DNA of 64,000 bases. Source: Perca fluviatilis (Eukaryota; Chordata; Actinopteri; Perciformes; Percidae). Below are positions 35,418 through 49,603 of the stretch, piece after piece. Where the stretch lies: assembly GCF_010015445.1 (NCBI RefSeq), contig NC_053127.1, forward strand, positions 26,880,215-26,944,214. The letters run 5' to 3'. Positions within the stretch are counted from its first letter, which is position 1; the number at the start of each line of letters is the position of its first letter. Under the pieces are notes generated by a model, which did no database searches, was not told the DNA's origin, and worked only from the letters and a program-made list of their open reading frames with translations. The position numbers were made by a program, and so were the translations under genes.

Positions 35418-36480
35418 TCTTTTGGCTTTGGTGATAAATTTATAGAATGGGTCAAAATATTATACACCAACCCACAATCTTTTGTACTAAGAAATGGGGA
35501 TAAATCCAGCCTGTTCTCTCCCTGCAAAGGGAACCCTTTGTCTCCTCTGCTTTTTAACATTGCATTACAGCCCCAGGCAGTTGGCATCAGGAAACACCCA
35601 GACATTAAAGGTATCAAGCTTCGTGCCGCAGAGACTCGTGTGGCTTTATATGCAGACGACCTCTGTGTCTGTTTATCTGACCCAGCAGTCTCTGTCCCAT
35701 CCTATTAAATTACATAAATTCCTTTGGAGACATTTCTGGGTATGTTATTAATTGGGGGGAAAGCAAATTCATGCAATTAATAGATCAACTCACAGATGCA
35801 TTCCTAAAAAATTTACCTTTCAGAGTTGTGAAGGATTGTTTTACTTATCTTGGACTTAAGTTGACCCGGAACCCAGAACATCTCTTTAGATCTCTTTAAC
35901 TGCACGGAGTCAGTAGAAAAACTGAAAGCAAATATTGAGTCCTGGAGGATGCTACCCTTATCCATGATTGGACGAGTCAATGTCATTAAAATGGTGAGCC
36001 TACCCAGGGATCCATTGTTGTTCTATTAACTCGAGGTACAGGCTATTCCAGTATTGAGATGCATGGACTGCATTATTCAAAAACAAAACTGAACCGCATC
36101 TTCCCATCAGTGTCTTCTAAATCTGATCCTTTCGGCTGAAGGATCACTAGCACACCTTTTCTGGTTCTGCCCTACACTATATAATTACTGGACAGAGATC
36201 TTCGGCTGGCTCTCTAAAGCCTGATCATGCGCATGCTATATTTGGTTGCTCTACGGGAACTTTTGAGTTGTCACGTGATTTACAAGCAGCTCTGCACCTA
36301 GCAATGCTGGTTGCTAAGAAGCTCACTCTCCTGTCTTGGAAGTCTACCCATCCACCCTGTTTTAAACAATGGCTTAAGGAAATGGTGTATATCATACAGA
36401 TGGAAAGGCTGCGCCTGCATAAGGTTAATATGAAGAACAAACTCTTCTTGAGAATTTGGGGCCTTTTTTTGGCTCCATGA
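35418..36480 (+). pseudogene. L1-type LINE reverse transcriptase fragment
   Basis: A frame without a start codon stays open from about 35,418 to the TAA at 35,706. It carries FGDKFIEWVKILYTNP, then PLSPLLFNIALQP, then the catalytic motif YADD (codons 35,649-35,660), matching the palm domain of LINE reverse transcriptases; the spacing and flanking residues are most like the L1 clade. After a frameshift it continues as ISGYVINWGESKFMQL and KDCFTYLGLKLTRNP. A C-terminal piece is open at 36,268-36,480 (KLTLLSWKSTHPPCFKQWL). Frameshifts, stops and at least one internal deletion (around 36.0-36.15 kb) break the gene. The endonuclease and ORF1 are missing, so this is a 5'-truncated dead copy. Its 5' edge lies about 90 bp from the truncated family A copy. 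Confidence 0.85.
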
Positions 36481-36842
36481 CGTGGACCTGTCTGTATAGA
36501 TGAGTAAGAGATGTGTATATACTTTCTACCTATACAGTATTCTGCCTCACTCATGATATGTTAAATATTGTCACAAATTGTCTGAGAGACTAATGTTACT
36601 TTGTAAACTGACAGCCGTAAAGTACTGTATTGTATGGTGGTGACATATTCGGTTTTGTGTTTTGTGATCCCAAAACGTCCCAGTTAGATAGTAAATGCCT
36701 AAATACATTCTGTGTAAATCTTTACAATCATTCCCCAAAAGAACCAAGCAGGCCTGCCTCATTGCACCATCCAAATTTTATTAAAAACTTGCCATTTTCA
36801 GCGTGTAGCTTGCTAGCTCAAAGTGTGTTGTCCCGAGATGAA

Positions 36843-36894
36843 TAGAGTTTGAGAACGGCAACACACACAGAGCGGAAGGAGAGGGACATGTCAG
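36843..36894 (+). repeat. Possible family A 3' fragment
   Basis: GAGTTTGAGAACGGCAACAC and GCGGAAGGAGAGGGACATG resemble the right part of family A. Short and diverged. Confidence 0.3.
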
Positions 36895-38254
36895 GCAATT
36901 ATCCTGAAAATGTAGCCTACCTCCTTTGATCCAGACTACTTCAGAGGAAACAGCAGTTTGCAGTAGTGGGGAATGCTATTTTGAGGTAGTTTGCAGTATT
37001 TTGCTTTATATTATTAAGATGCAATTACCAATATGGTGATTGAGATCCTGGTGTTCAAAGTCACCTTTCCCCCCTAATCTGTAGGAGTGCCTTAAGGCAG
37101 TCTCCAGGACTCAGCAAAGGAGTGAATTTAATATTTGACCGCCCTTTTGACACTTTGTTCATCTTTCCTCTCACCCATTGCCACTGCTCTCCATCTATGC
37201 TGCATTTCTTTCCTTATCCTCCCTCCCCATGGCGTCTCAGTGGGAGTGGGAGTGTAATTACGCAGTCAGACGGTGTTTACAGACGCAAAGGCGCCTTAAT
37301 TTATTCCAACAGTTAGCAGTAATTCCCCACTTTAATTTATAGCTCCTCTACCCAGTGGGAAAACAAGAGTAGCAGATAGTGAGAACAAGGGGGAAAGAGA
37401 TGGAGCATATGGGCGTTATATTACAGAATACAGTTGACTACAACGTCTACAAGGCTTTGGCCCATGTTAAAGACATCACCATTGGTTTTAATGCACATTT
37501 AAGTTTTTTTTTCAATCTATGGTGGTATTGTAGCTTGCTCTATAATGGAGGAAATGCAAACAAAAGATGAAAAAAAGATGATCATGGCTGTGTTATTCAC
37601 AGCTAAAAAAAACTTTGCGGTGTTACTGTTCAGTAATCGTTATCAACCCGCTCTTTTATAAGAAGCTTCAGCGGCAAGCTGACAGTGATATTTATGTCAG
37701 GTCAGGCTGTAAACCATGCAAAGCCGAGGAGTGAAGGGTAGTTCAGTTTGTCTTTACTGTCATTTAATCAACACCCTGACTGGGTAATAAATCCCCCTTA
37801 CCAATGTGTGGCACTTCTCTCCTTGTTAACAGGTTTTCAGCCTGTTTAAGGTTCGATTCACCGCAAACAGGGAGTCTTTTCAGGCTGAAGGTGCACTAGT
37901 TCCTGTGTTTTCTTAACTTTTAAGTCCATCTAAAGCTGTGAACACTGGTGAGAAAAAGGACATTGATTACATTCACACTGCCACCTCAGAACAGCTACAA
38001 TGGTTCTTATTGACTTTTTGAAAACCATGTGAGGCAAGGTAGAAAATCTTAATGACCACACCAAAAGACAAGTCAAGATACCCAAGAAAAACAGCCTGCT
38101 GAACTGTAGCAGCTGGCGCGGAAACACGCCGCTCCATCCCCAGCATGAAAGTGCAGTATTGATGCAGCTGTTAATAGCAATTTTAAACAGGAACATGTCA
38201 GAATGGAAAAGAAAGCATGGACTAAATCTTTGCATTAAGGGCCGTCATTGAAAT
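36895..38254. other. Unique DNA, nothing recognised
   Basis: A 101-codon minus-strand ORF (37,930-38,235) has no recognisable domain. Otherwise ordinary AT-rich sequence. Confidence 0.45.
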
Positions 38255-38271
38255 CTTTTTTTTTTTTTTTT
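38255..38271. repeat. Poly-T tract
   Basis: A run of about 17 T. It could be the tail of a minus-strand retroposed sequence, but no body is recognisable. Confidence 0.8.
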
Positions 38272-41200
38272 GTCATCTTCCTGGACTGTATCCTCTTCTC
38301 CATTCAACTATTCTCGATCGTCATGCAGAACACAAACACCAAAGGCTCCTCTAAATTGGACGACCTGATTAACATTTACTCATTTAGCTTAAGTTCTCAT
38401 ACAGAAGGCAAATTGCATTCAGTGTAATGCTAGAATAAACTTAAATTACAGCCAAGCATTAATAAGACCATTAGGAGTGCAAGAGTCAAAGCTACAGGGG
38501 CCTGACAATGAATGTAACAAATCTGTGTGGCTAGAATGATAATTTACAATAGAGAAACCCTAATTATTGAAACAAGGAATTTTGAGTGCAAGAGGGAGAA
38601 AGAAGATCTATTATGCACAGGGGAGCGGGGCTGCTTCAGTGGCAACTGTAGTGGAGATGGGGACATGCAGATATTAGATTTACGGGAAACAGAGACACTG
38701 ATTGCTGTGTTGACTGGGAGCATGAAGCTGAATCCTCCAATGATCAACCACGAATGAGTAGTTGACGTGATGTTGGGTGTAGCCACAGTTCTGTCACCGC
38801 AGGGAAAAGAGAGCTAACCGAAAAGCAGACACACAAACACATGAAAATGATCATGTGCACTAGTAAATAAGCTGCATCTGTCACTGGTCACACATGTCAG
38901 CGGTAAAACCACACAAAATTGGCAAAGAGTTGCCTCATCTGGCAAGTCTCTTCCTTAATTACGGCAGACTAAATGATAGCACTGGGTCGTCCTGATGAGC
39001 CAGTGGTGAACACACAACATGTAGCTGTGACCTGGTATGAGTCTGGCTAGAAACTTGTAGAATTAGTAGGCAATTTGCAGTAAAATATTTTGAAGCTATA
39101 CAATACAATAGTACTTATTTAACCACAATTACTGCAAGAGGCAGAGCATAAAGAATACAATATCTTACTCTCCAATTTAAACCTTACTGGCTTAAAACAG
39201 ACAGCCTTACACTCCTACAGTATATCACTGCCAGACAATTTAGTTAAAGTTTGGGGGAAAAAATATCCTTAGGTACTGTATTATCTATCAAGAGTTTAAT
39301 ACAAAATGAGCTAATTCTTCAGGACTGTGTGGGTGTGGTTTGATCAGATCAGTCAGATCAGTCTGATTCTAGTATTGCTAAAACCTGATTGGTGCACGCA
39401 ATGAACTGAGTCCCGCCCACATCCAACCAGTGAGAAAAAAGAGCACAGAAAAAACAACAACACTGGCAGAAAATAAAGTGTAAGAAAGCCGATTTAAAAA
39501 AAAAATTTTTTAGGTTCTTCTTTTAACCGTATGGTCACACTACAAAGCTACAAAATGGCCAAGAGTGGACAGCTATATTGTTGCCGTTGTGGTGTTGCTC
39601 GTTGACGTAGTTTATCGTCATGGGCTTGTTTACATGGAACAGCTAATTTAGCTAAATAATACTGTATCACAGCTAGCCATTGTGCGTTACAAAAAAATAT
39701 ACATTACCTACTCTTCCTACTGCTTTTTTTAAGTTAATGTTGCGGTAAAAAATAAAAATAAAAAAAGTTTAAAAAAAATAGCACTGGGAACTGGCTAAAC
39801 GCGAGAATATGTTTTTCTTCCATTTTTTTCGACGGAACAGAACAGGAGCTGTGAGGAAAGAGCAGGTGACCGGAGATGGTCAGACCAAAACATGATTGGT
39901 TGACGCTTCATCTCGTCATTGGAGCACTAAACAAGGTTGAGGCCAGCTCAGCATTGATTTCTAGCGTGTCACGCCCATCACAGTGTCAGGCGTTTGTAGC
40001 TTCATGTCACCGGCTTCCATTCAAAATCACTTGCAGCCTGTGGCTTTGTCACCGGCGGTCTGTACACGGCATACAACTTTCAGAGAAAATATCATATATA
40101 CATTGCCTCCAACAGCCCCAGATGCAAAGACAAAACCTTTTGCAAAACCAATAACATTTTCTACAACATGACTCATGTCACCAAAATATTTCCACCAGTT
40201 TAAAGGAATCATTGTACATGACTATTTAAGATGCTATTTGTAACGTGATTTAGAAATGAATTCTACCGGGACAAACACACTGCAGCCATTACTTTCTCAT
40301 TTCAGTGCAGAGGCATTACCTCATGGATGCTTCAGTTCAAAAACTTTGCTCATCCGATGAGAATCACAATTCCACGACTGAAGTCACACTCAAGTGTGAT
40401 GTCAGTATTGAATGGAAACATTAGATACCACAGCAGCACCAAAAACACTGTAGAGAGGGAGATGGATCAACATTTTGGATGGTGTGTGTTTCTTGATTTC
40501 TTCACACCCTTTCAGGTAAACCCAGGAACTGAAAAAAAAAAAAGAAGGTATAAATCATTGCAGTACATTTCCACAAAACCCCTCAAGATCTAATACAAGT
40601 ACCTCATAAAACACAATTACAGAATAATTTGTGGATAATAAATTTAGCGTACAGTGTGTGAAGCCTGCAACAGTGGGCTTTTCCTATAAATGGCTCACAG
40701 CTTTCTTCATCTGAAACACATTTACATATTCAGAATTTCTACAATATAAAGATTAAAGAAGTGAAGCTGAACTTTCCCTACCGGTCACATCATCCAATTT
40801 TAAACAGCGAGATAAAACTGAGAAAAGCATGTAACGTTCAAAAGGACTGCTTATGAAGGCAGGACATTTCACAGTCATGTGAAAGTAAATGGGTTTTGTG
40901 GGAAGCATAACAATGTCAGCTTTCCAGTCACATCACCTTTCTATGGGGCCTCAAACTACGTACTAACGCAATCATGTCTCCCTCTTCGCCATTTACATAG
41001 ACAATTTCAATGTTCATTCTCCCTTTAAACCATTCATCCGGCTGCTTTTTGTATACATTAGAGACACATAAAATAAGCAATAGATGGGCAAACCATGTCA
41101 ATCAGTACTCAACACACAGGAGGAAAAAGGAGGAAAAAGAAATCAGTCTTATGGCTGGAGAAAGAAAATGGTGATAAACAGGCGTGGAAGGAAGGGACGA

Positions 41201-41451
41201 GTAAAATGTTCATTTTAGACTTTAATATCCTTTTTTCGTATTCATGCGATCTACAAACCAATCTAACTACTGTATACCACAAAGGGTAGTAATCTATTAC
41301 AGCATTGATAACAGTCATTTTGACTGGATGAAATGAGTCCGACCACTCAATTAAACCCAAAGCAGCTGTCAAATTAAACTTAAATGACATGACCTGCTGA
41401 CTAATGAATCCCAACTGCTTGGAATGTTGTGTTTGTCCTTGTGGGTAATTT
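38272..41451. other. 3.2 kb of unique DNA, nothing recognised
   Basis: Only short ORFs occur. Small imperfect repeats of GATCAGTC lie near 39,343-39,365 and A/T homopolymers near 39,495-39,510 and 39,720-39,780. Confidence 0.45.
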
Positions 41452-41474
41452 AATATATATATATATATATATAT
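41452..41474. repeat. (TA)n microsatellite
   Basis: About 11 TA units. Confidence 0.95.
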
Positions 41475-42260
41475 GTTCATAAAAGTGATGTTGGTCTCAT
41501 CTATTACGACCTTGTTTCTCCTACTTCACTAAATATTCCTTGGATCCTCTTCCTGCGGGGGAAGAGGACTTGCAGTCAGGCTGGACTCTTTCAGACGGCG
41601 GGGGTTACTGTCGAGAGTCAGCCCTGCTGGTATTTTGCCATACAGAGTGGCATTTACCCACAGGACTCACTGAGGTACAACCAAATATTTACAGAGGCGC
41701 ACATTCTTTAATCCACATCGCAGCCATCATTTGTACCCTGCAGAGGCAGATGTGAAGCATTCTTGGCACACAGAGCAGGCTGGCGCAGCAGGACGAGCAG
41801 GGTGGAGAGGAAGAGAAGAGAAACTCTGGGTTAAAGAGGTGTTTGCGCACAGCAATACCCCCTGTGGAGGGTCAGCAGTGGTAATAAGGCTGTAGATATT
41901 TTGTTTTTTTTCTTATTTTCAACAAATCCCAAACAGCAATGACTTGACATTGCTGGTAATAAATATTGTTTGGTAGTTAAAGCCTAATAATATATGTTAT
42001 TCCTCTGTGCCTCTCTAAACATCAGTGAGCTACACTGTTTAGTACGATGTTTCTTCATAACCATAAATATGGGCCTGTAAACCAGATAAATCTACCAGCT
42101 CATGTTTCATTTGCTCTGGCAGATATGTCTGGTTCCCTCACATTAAACAAAAAAAACATCAAGAAATTTGAATCAAGATTCTGTTACTGTATTGTCTATT
42201 TCTTGCCTAAAATGTTTGTGTAATTTCAAAAAGTTTGTGATCAGGCTGTCATGTTTTTCC
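41475..42260. other. Unique DNA, nothing recognised
   Basis: No gene or element boundary was found. Confidence 0.45.
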
Positions 42261-42943
42261 TGCGTCCATATTATACTCATTTTCAGGTTCATAATTGTAT
42301 TTTAAGGTTGTACCAGAATAGGTTTACATGGTTTAATTTTCAAAAAACACCATATTTTTGTTGTACTGCACAGCTCTCTCTCACTGCTGTAGATCCTCTT
42401 TTCACCTGGTTTCTGTTTTAGCTACAGAGTGAGACCTCTTTTCTTCTTCTTCTTCTGTACTATCTTTGATTGCACTCGCACATGCTCAGTAGCTCAGATG
42501 TAGATAATGTCAGCTAGCTAGCTCCATAGAAGTAAAAGACAGGCTGTTTCTCCAACTTCAGTCACTTACAAGGCAGGATTAGCTGGGAGACTTCTAAATG
42601 AGGGTGCACATGTAAGTAGTTCTTTTGTAGATTATGGTGAACTTGTGTGTGTTGTAGCAGTGCTTTGCTATTGTGAACGAGGTACCATGCTAGTGTTAGC
42701 ATTAGCTACGAGCTAACGGTTGCGGTTAGCCAGCTCATTTCGGATTGTGACGTCACAGTCCGAGCCGATTTTGAACAGCTCACCAGGAGACTGAAGGCAG
42801 GACACATTCAGAAACCATATCTCACTCAAAACAGCATGGATGGATTTTTTTCAAAGTTTGTATGTGTGTGGAAGCACCAGAAACACAAAAGAACACCCCA
42901 AATACCAGAAAAAGTGTTTTTTTCATAATATGGGCACTTTAAA
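42261..42943. mobile_element. MITE with CCCATATTAT ends, about 680 bp
   Basis: The right end CATAATATGGGCACTTTAAA is the reverse complement of a TTTAAAGTGCCCATATTATG terminus. The left end TGCGTCCATATTATACTC is a degraded match. The arrangement is that of a TIR element, and I recognise this terminus as common in fish genomes. The class is probably a TWA- or TTAA-targeting family. The target duplication is not resolved. Inside lies a cluster of GCTAGC/TTAGC motifs. Confidence 0.55.
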
Positions 42944-44001
42944 ACAAGAACCGCCCCAACTTGCATGTCCCTCAGAGCTACACGGTTTCGTTGCTCTGAC
43001 TGGTTGTAGGTCTATTCAATTACGTGCAAAGGCATTTTGGTCTGTCGTTGATAACGCCCCTTGGAAATCGAAAATTAACTAAGAGGTTCCAGACTAATAC
43101 ACGTTTTCGAAAAAGTCTGGTGATGCCAGTTAGGCACTTTAGTTTTCTGAGTCAATCCCAACATACACCATCTTGCTGCTGGAAATACTCACAAGTGCAT
43201 CAAATGTGTATTAATCCGCTGCGGAAAATAGTCCCTAACAAATACACTATTTATTCCTCTAGGACGCTTAAATTTAAAGTAATGGGATGGACTTGATAAT
43301 TAAATGGGATTGAGACTGAAAGCCAAAGACAGGGTCAGGAAATCGGAAAGCAGTGTGAGACAGACTAAGGCGTTGTCTTTTAATGGGATTTCATGAACAA
43401 CATATATAACAAAAATACTGTATATAATATTGCCAGCCTTATTCTTTAATAGATTATAGAGGGTGAGTTATTCTCACCATGAAGCTCATCCCCCACAACC
43501 GCTGAAGACCTGCTAAATTACTTATCAAAGATTCCTTGTTGAGGATTCCCAATTAATGATGTAATTTTCCACACCACTGAGCAGACTTACTCTGTCGAAC
43601 AACATACGGGATGGAAATACTGAAGGCAGGGAAGGGAGACAAAATCACCACAGATGCATATTGTTTGGGGGGGGAGAGGGGAGGGGGGTGAGTGAGTGTT
43701 AAGAGGAAATCCCTGATTTCTCTTCATACATCACCAGTACTTCCTCACATGGACAACATACATACAGTGTGTATCACAGCGTGTCCCAGCATAGAGAGGA
43801 GAGAGAGTAGGCTACGTTCATACACAAAACTCTCATAACAAATGGAATGTAAACATAAAACGGAATTATTAGTTTTAAAAAAGCACACAGCTGCTTATTT
43901 GGTTGATTGCTCCCCTACAGGCATGTTGGTTTGTTAACTCAAAATTACAGTTAGAGCGTCTTCCAGTTGAGAACTAAAGCCAGTGCTTCCAGTTTCCACA
44001 T
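42944..44001. other. No gene; G-rich tract at 43.67 kb
   Basis: GGGGGGGGAGAGGGGAGGGGGG at about 43,668-43,690 is a potential G-quadruplex. The remainder has no feature I can support. Confidence 0.5.
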
Positions 44002-44640
44002 CAGTGGCTCCCAAAGTGGGTGCCGCAGCACCCTGGGGTGCCTTAAGGACGGACCAAGGGCGCCCCAAGATTTATCATATCATTGTTCATTTATTCTGCA
44101 TTTCTGATTATGTTTCACCACAATAAAAACATTTACATTCACACAAACTACGTTTAATGTTCTCAAACATATCGGAACAATAAATATCAAAATCACCGTA
44201 TTGAAAACTGTTTAATATGCAGTTATGCCGCAGCTAATGCCATGACAACCCACGGTTGCCGGTTGTCATAGTAACACAATGCGCTTTCTGGCTTGGGAGT
44301 TTCTCAGCAGCTCAGCATTAAAAAGAAATAGTGACTGTCAGAGAAAGCGAAGGAAAGACCTGCTACTGGAAACAGAGCTCAGAGAAAGGCTGATACCTCT
44401 CAGCCCAGTCTGACTGGACGCAATCAGAACCAACATACAAAACAACAACCAGATGCAGCGCTACTCAGCTAACAGGCAGGTTTGGGCTGCTGGTGGAAGA
44501 CAGATATTCACCATTGTCTGCATTCACTGTGGTGTTGCGTGTTCCCAATATCATATGTGTGCGATGTGGCACTGTCGGACCTGCTATGCATTAAAAGAAG
44601 CAAGCTGTCAGTGCAGTCGGACCACATCAATGTACCATTA
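44002..44640 (+). mobile_element. hAT-like element, left end only
   Basis: It opens CAGTGGCTCCCAAAGTGGG, a CAGTGGNTCCCAAA-type hAT terminus. I could not find the complementary right end downstream, so the end coordinate is arbitrary. Short ORFs inside are not recognisable as transposase. Confidence 0.4.
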
Positions 44641-45202
44641 AAACACATGCAACCTTTTATTTTGTTTTGCATCTTTGTCCTAGTGAACCTTAAATACTAT
44701 ATGCTCATTTTCATTTTGAAGAAAGTGAAAGAAATACATGTAACACATTGGGGTATTAAATGTTTTTGTCATCAAATGTCATTATTTATTTTAAGTTAAA
44801 TATGTATCCGTAAATCTGGAGAGTACATGTTGGCTGTTTCCCTGAGTGATTGAGGGTTGGCCTACACCTATTAATTCAATAAAATGTTTCAAATAAAATC
44901 ATAACAAAAGTTATCTAGGGACACTTTACAGAGTTAGTAGACAACACTCTATAATTTACAGAGACCTAACAATTCCCCCCCAAGAGCAATCATTTGGTGC
45001 AACAATGGCGAAGAGAGAGAGAGCGATACAGAAATACAGAAATATGACTCATAATAATTATAGCAGTGGGTGCCATGGTGTAACAAAAGTACCTACATGA
45101 CACTTTACACAGTATTTGTAAATCTTAATGTGGCTGTGTTGTACTTTTTATCTCCTGTAAACCTGTTCTTTAACTTGCTTAACAGTGCTATCTTTGGCCT
45201 TT
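44641..45202. other. Unique DNA, nothing recognised
   Basis: No gene or element boundary was found. Confidence 0.4.
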
Positions 45203-45211
45203 GGTCATGAA

Positions 45212-46138
45212 TAGTCTATATCGAGGACATTTCATTTGCGGGGTTTTGTTCAGGTGCCGCCTGAAATTCCGCCAGATGTCCCTAATTTTTGGCTGGATGT
45301 CCCTCACCTTCAGCTTTCTTGGTGTTGGTATTCTAAACTGCGGTGGATTTCTGAGGACTATGGTTAACTGCTCCTCAGATCTCTGCAGGGTAAATCCAGA
45401 CAGCTAGCTAGACTATCTGTCCAATGTGAATTTTCTGTTGCACGACTAAAACAACTTTTGAATGTACACATCTTCCACCAAAACAAGTTCCTTCCTGTGG
45501 CTATATTGCAGAGGCACCGTCATTGTGTCTGGGGCTTAGCGCAGCCCAAGACGATTGTGATTGGTTATAAAGGTCCCATGGCATGAATATTTCACTTTAT
45601 GAGGTTTTTTAACATTAATATGCATTCCACCAGCCTGCCTATGGTCCCCCAGTGGCTAGAAATGGCGATAGATATAAACTGAGCCCTGGGTATCCTGCTC
45701 TGCCTTTGAGAAAATGAAAGCTCAGATGGGCTGATCTGGAATCTTCTCCTTATGAGGTCATAAGGAGCAAGGTTACCTCCCCTTGCTCTGCTTTGCCCAC
45801 CCAGAGAATTTGGCCCACCCATGAGAGAGAGACATCATGGCTTTCAAACGAGCAAATGGCAGTTGGTCAAGGCCACACACCCACCCTCCACCTTGCCCCC
45901 CCCTCTCCTCCTCAATAGCTACAGACAGAAATTGCACATACTAAGGAAAGCTCATTGTGGGACTGGCTCTAGTGGCTGTAATTCTGTACCAAGGTTGAAT
46001 TTCGGGAAAGAGACTTCAGATACAGTATTAGGGGACCACTAAGGTCTATATAAAAGCATCCAAAGAGCACCATGCCATGGGACCTTTAAGGGAATGCCAA
46101 TAAACCTGGAGGAAGGTCTGAGAGGAAGTGCGAGACTA
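45212..46138 (-). mobile_element. Family A repeat, inverted, split by a MITE
   Basis: On the plus strand it begins TAGTCTATATCGAGGACAT and ends AAGTGCGAGACTA, the reverse complement of family A. Flanks GGTCATGAA (45203-45211) and AGACATGAA (46139-46147) match at seven of nine. Family A sequence stops at about 45,567 within ATTGTGATTGGTTA and resumes at about 46,086 with TTAAGGGAATGCCAATAAAC. The gap is filled by another element (next entry). Confidence 0.8.
45569..46087. mobile_element. MITE inserted in family A copy, 17-bp perfect TIR
   Basis: The ends AAAGGTCCCATGGCATG and CATGCCATGGGACCTTT are exact reverse complements. The interrupted family A sequence shows the target was a TTA within TTTAAAG, and TTA is found on both sides (45565-45567 and 46086-46088, overlapping the terminal AAA/TTT). 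A three-base TWA duplication suggests a PIF/Harbinger-type MITE. It has no coding capacity; internal short ORFs are chance. Confidence 0.8.
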
Positions 46139-46320
46139 AGACATGAATAATAACAAGCAGAGCACTATCCAGGATATTTGTAAAGTATATGAATTAAGAA
46201 GGCCTGAGAAATTATGAAGTAGCGCTAGCCTTAAGCAAAGTGGTTGGAAATAACTGAACAGCAGATACAATGCGTAGGCTTTATTTATTGAGTCCACCTG
46301 ACAGAAATGAGAGGGTACAT

Positions 46321-47119
46321 TAGGCGGCGAGCTACATAGGTCCTACCGTAACCCCCTTTTACCAATCAATAAAATACATGCATCTTTCATACATATGTCA
46401 GGTGTAACATGACACTCAAACTCAAAAGGAAATGGGCTCATTAAATCAACATTAGGCCTTAACTATATTCATTGTAGTCACTTACCAGGAAGCAGTACAG
46501 GGTGCCCTTTGACCTAAGTCATCATATGTGAAGTTTGAGTGTGTAATGGGTCACCTAAAAGCTGTTCTGATTGACCAGGACAATCTCGACTTAAAATCGT
46601 TTTTTAGGGTTTCCCTATTCACAGGGCTAAAACAGGTAGTGTATCAAAAAAATTTCAATGTTAACATTCAGATTCATATTCTACAGACTCAGACCTTTCA
46701 AAAAAGCATGATATTTTTAGGAGAGGGGGTTGGGGTTGCAGGATAGGCGTATCTAGGTCGTGGCCTATACATGAAATGGGCTCATTATATCAATATAAGG
46801 CCTTACCTATGTTAATTTTAGACAACTAACAATAAGCAGCATGGTAGATATATGACCTAAGTCATCATATGTGAAGTTTGAGTGTGTAATGGGTCACCTA
46901 AAAGCTGTTCTGATTGACTAGGACCATCTTGATGTGTTAAAATCGCTTAAAATCGTTTTTTAGGGTTTCCCTATTCACAGGGCTAAAACAGGTAGTGTAA
47001 ATGTTAACATTCAGATTCATATTCTACACATCCAGACCTTTCAAAAAAGTATGGTTTTGTTGGGAGGTGGGGGGGGGGGAGGGGGAGGTGCACGGTAGGC
47101 CTATGTAGCTCGCCGCCTA
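46321..47119. mobile_element. TIR element with internal tandem duplication
   Basis: A perfect 20-bp inverted repeat, TAGGCGGCGAGCTACATAGG at 46321-46340 and its exact complement at 47100-47119, bounds 799 bp. The pairing continues about 8 bp further (CCTACCGT) after a one-base gap. CAT lies immediately outside each end and may be a three-base target duplication. The interior is mainly two direct copies of a unit of about 344 bp (46429-46772 and 46773-about 47089). They share long strings such as GTGAAGTTTGAGTGTGTAAT and CCCTATTCACAGGGCTAAAA. There is no transposase frame. The superfamily is not clear: the end sequence and duplication do not fit hAT, Tc1 or the TWA families simply. Confidence 0.8.
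46429..47089 (+). repeat. Two-copy tandem repeat, unit about 344 bp
   Basis: Copy 1 starts at GAAATGGGCTCATTAAATC (46429) and copy 2 at GAAATGGGCTCATTATATC (46773). The second is about 25 bp shorter overall and diverged most in its first 100 bp. Each ends in a G-rich string (GGAGAGGGGGTTGGGG in copy 1; GGGAGGTGGGGGGG in copy 2). Confidence 0.9.
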
Positions 47120-49297
<2,178 letters not shown>

Positions 49298-49344
49298 TTG
49301 CACATGCAAGAATAGAACAATGCGCAGCATCTAGAAAAACACGC

Positions 49345-49603
49345 TGCAAAGTAAGAAAACAAAGAGTTGCAGTGTGTTCAGCTTTCGCCGCTGCACGAGG
49401 AGTTTCAATGTGGTTTTGTGTCTGATAATTCAGTGCAAGCCGTAAGACGTTATGAAGAATCGATAGCATGAAGGCTACAGTATGCAGTCAACACATTTTT
49501 TGAACAAAACATTCTTTGTTCAAGCTGTTCAAACATACTCACTGAATTCATTCATGACAGTGTCTAATGTTCCAGCTGAATCTATGTGCTCGTTAGTATT
49601 CAT
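49345..49603 (+). repeat. Local duplication, copy 1
   Basis: It runs from TGCAAAGTAAGAAAACAAAG to GTTAGTATTCAT and is nearly identical to 52,458-52,686. It differs by scattered substitutions and some extra sequence around 49,499-49,540. It starts about 50 bp beyond the truncated Tc1. It may be internal sequence of a longer hAT-like element, because copy 2 continues directly from hAT terminal sequence. Confidence 0.85.

Noticed and set aside
37845..37870. GGTTCGATTCACC, a tRNA B-box-like string
   Set aside because: No A box at a suitable distance and no cloverleaf can be drawn, so neither a tRNA nor a SINE is supported.
44453..44799. Cys-rich ORFs suggestive of a zinc finger
   Set aside because: The Cys and His spacing fits no zinc-finger pattern, and the frames overlap one another within a probable degraded hAT element.
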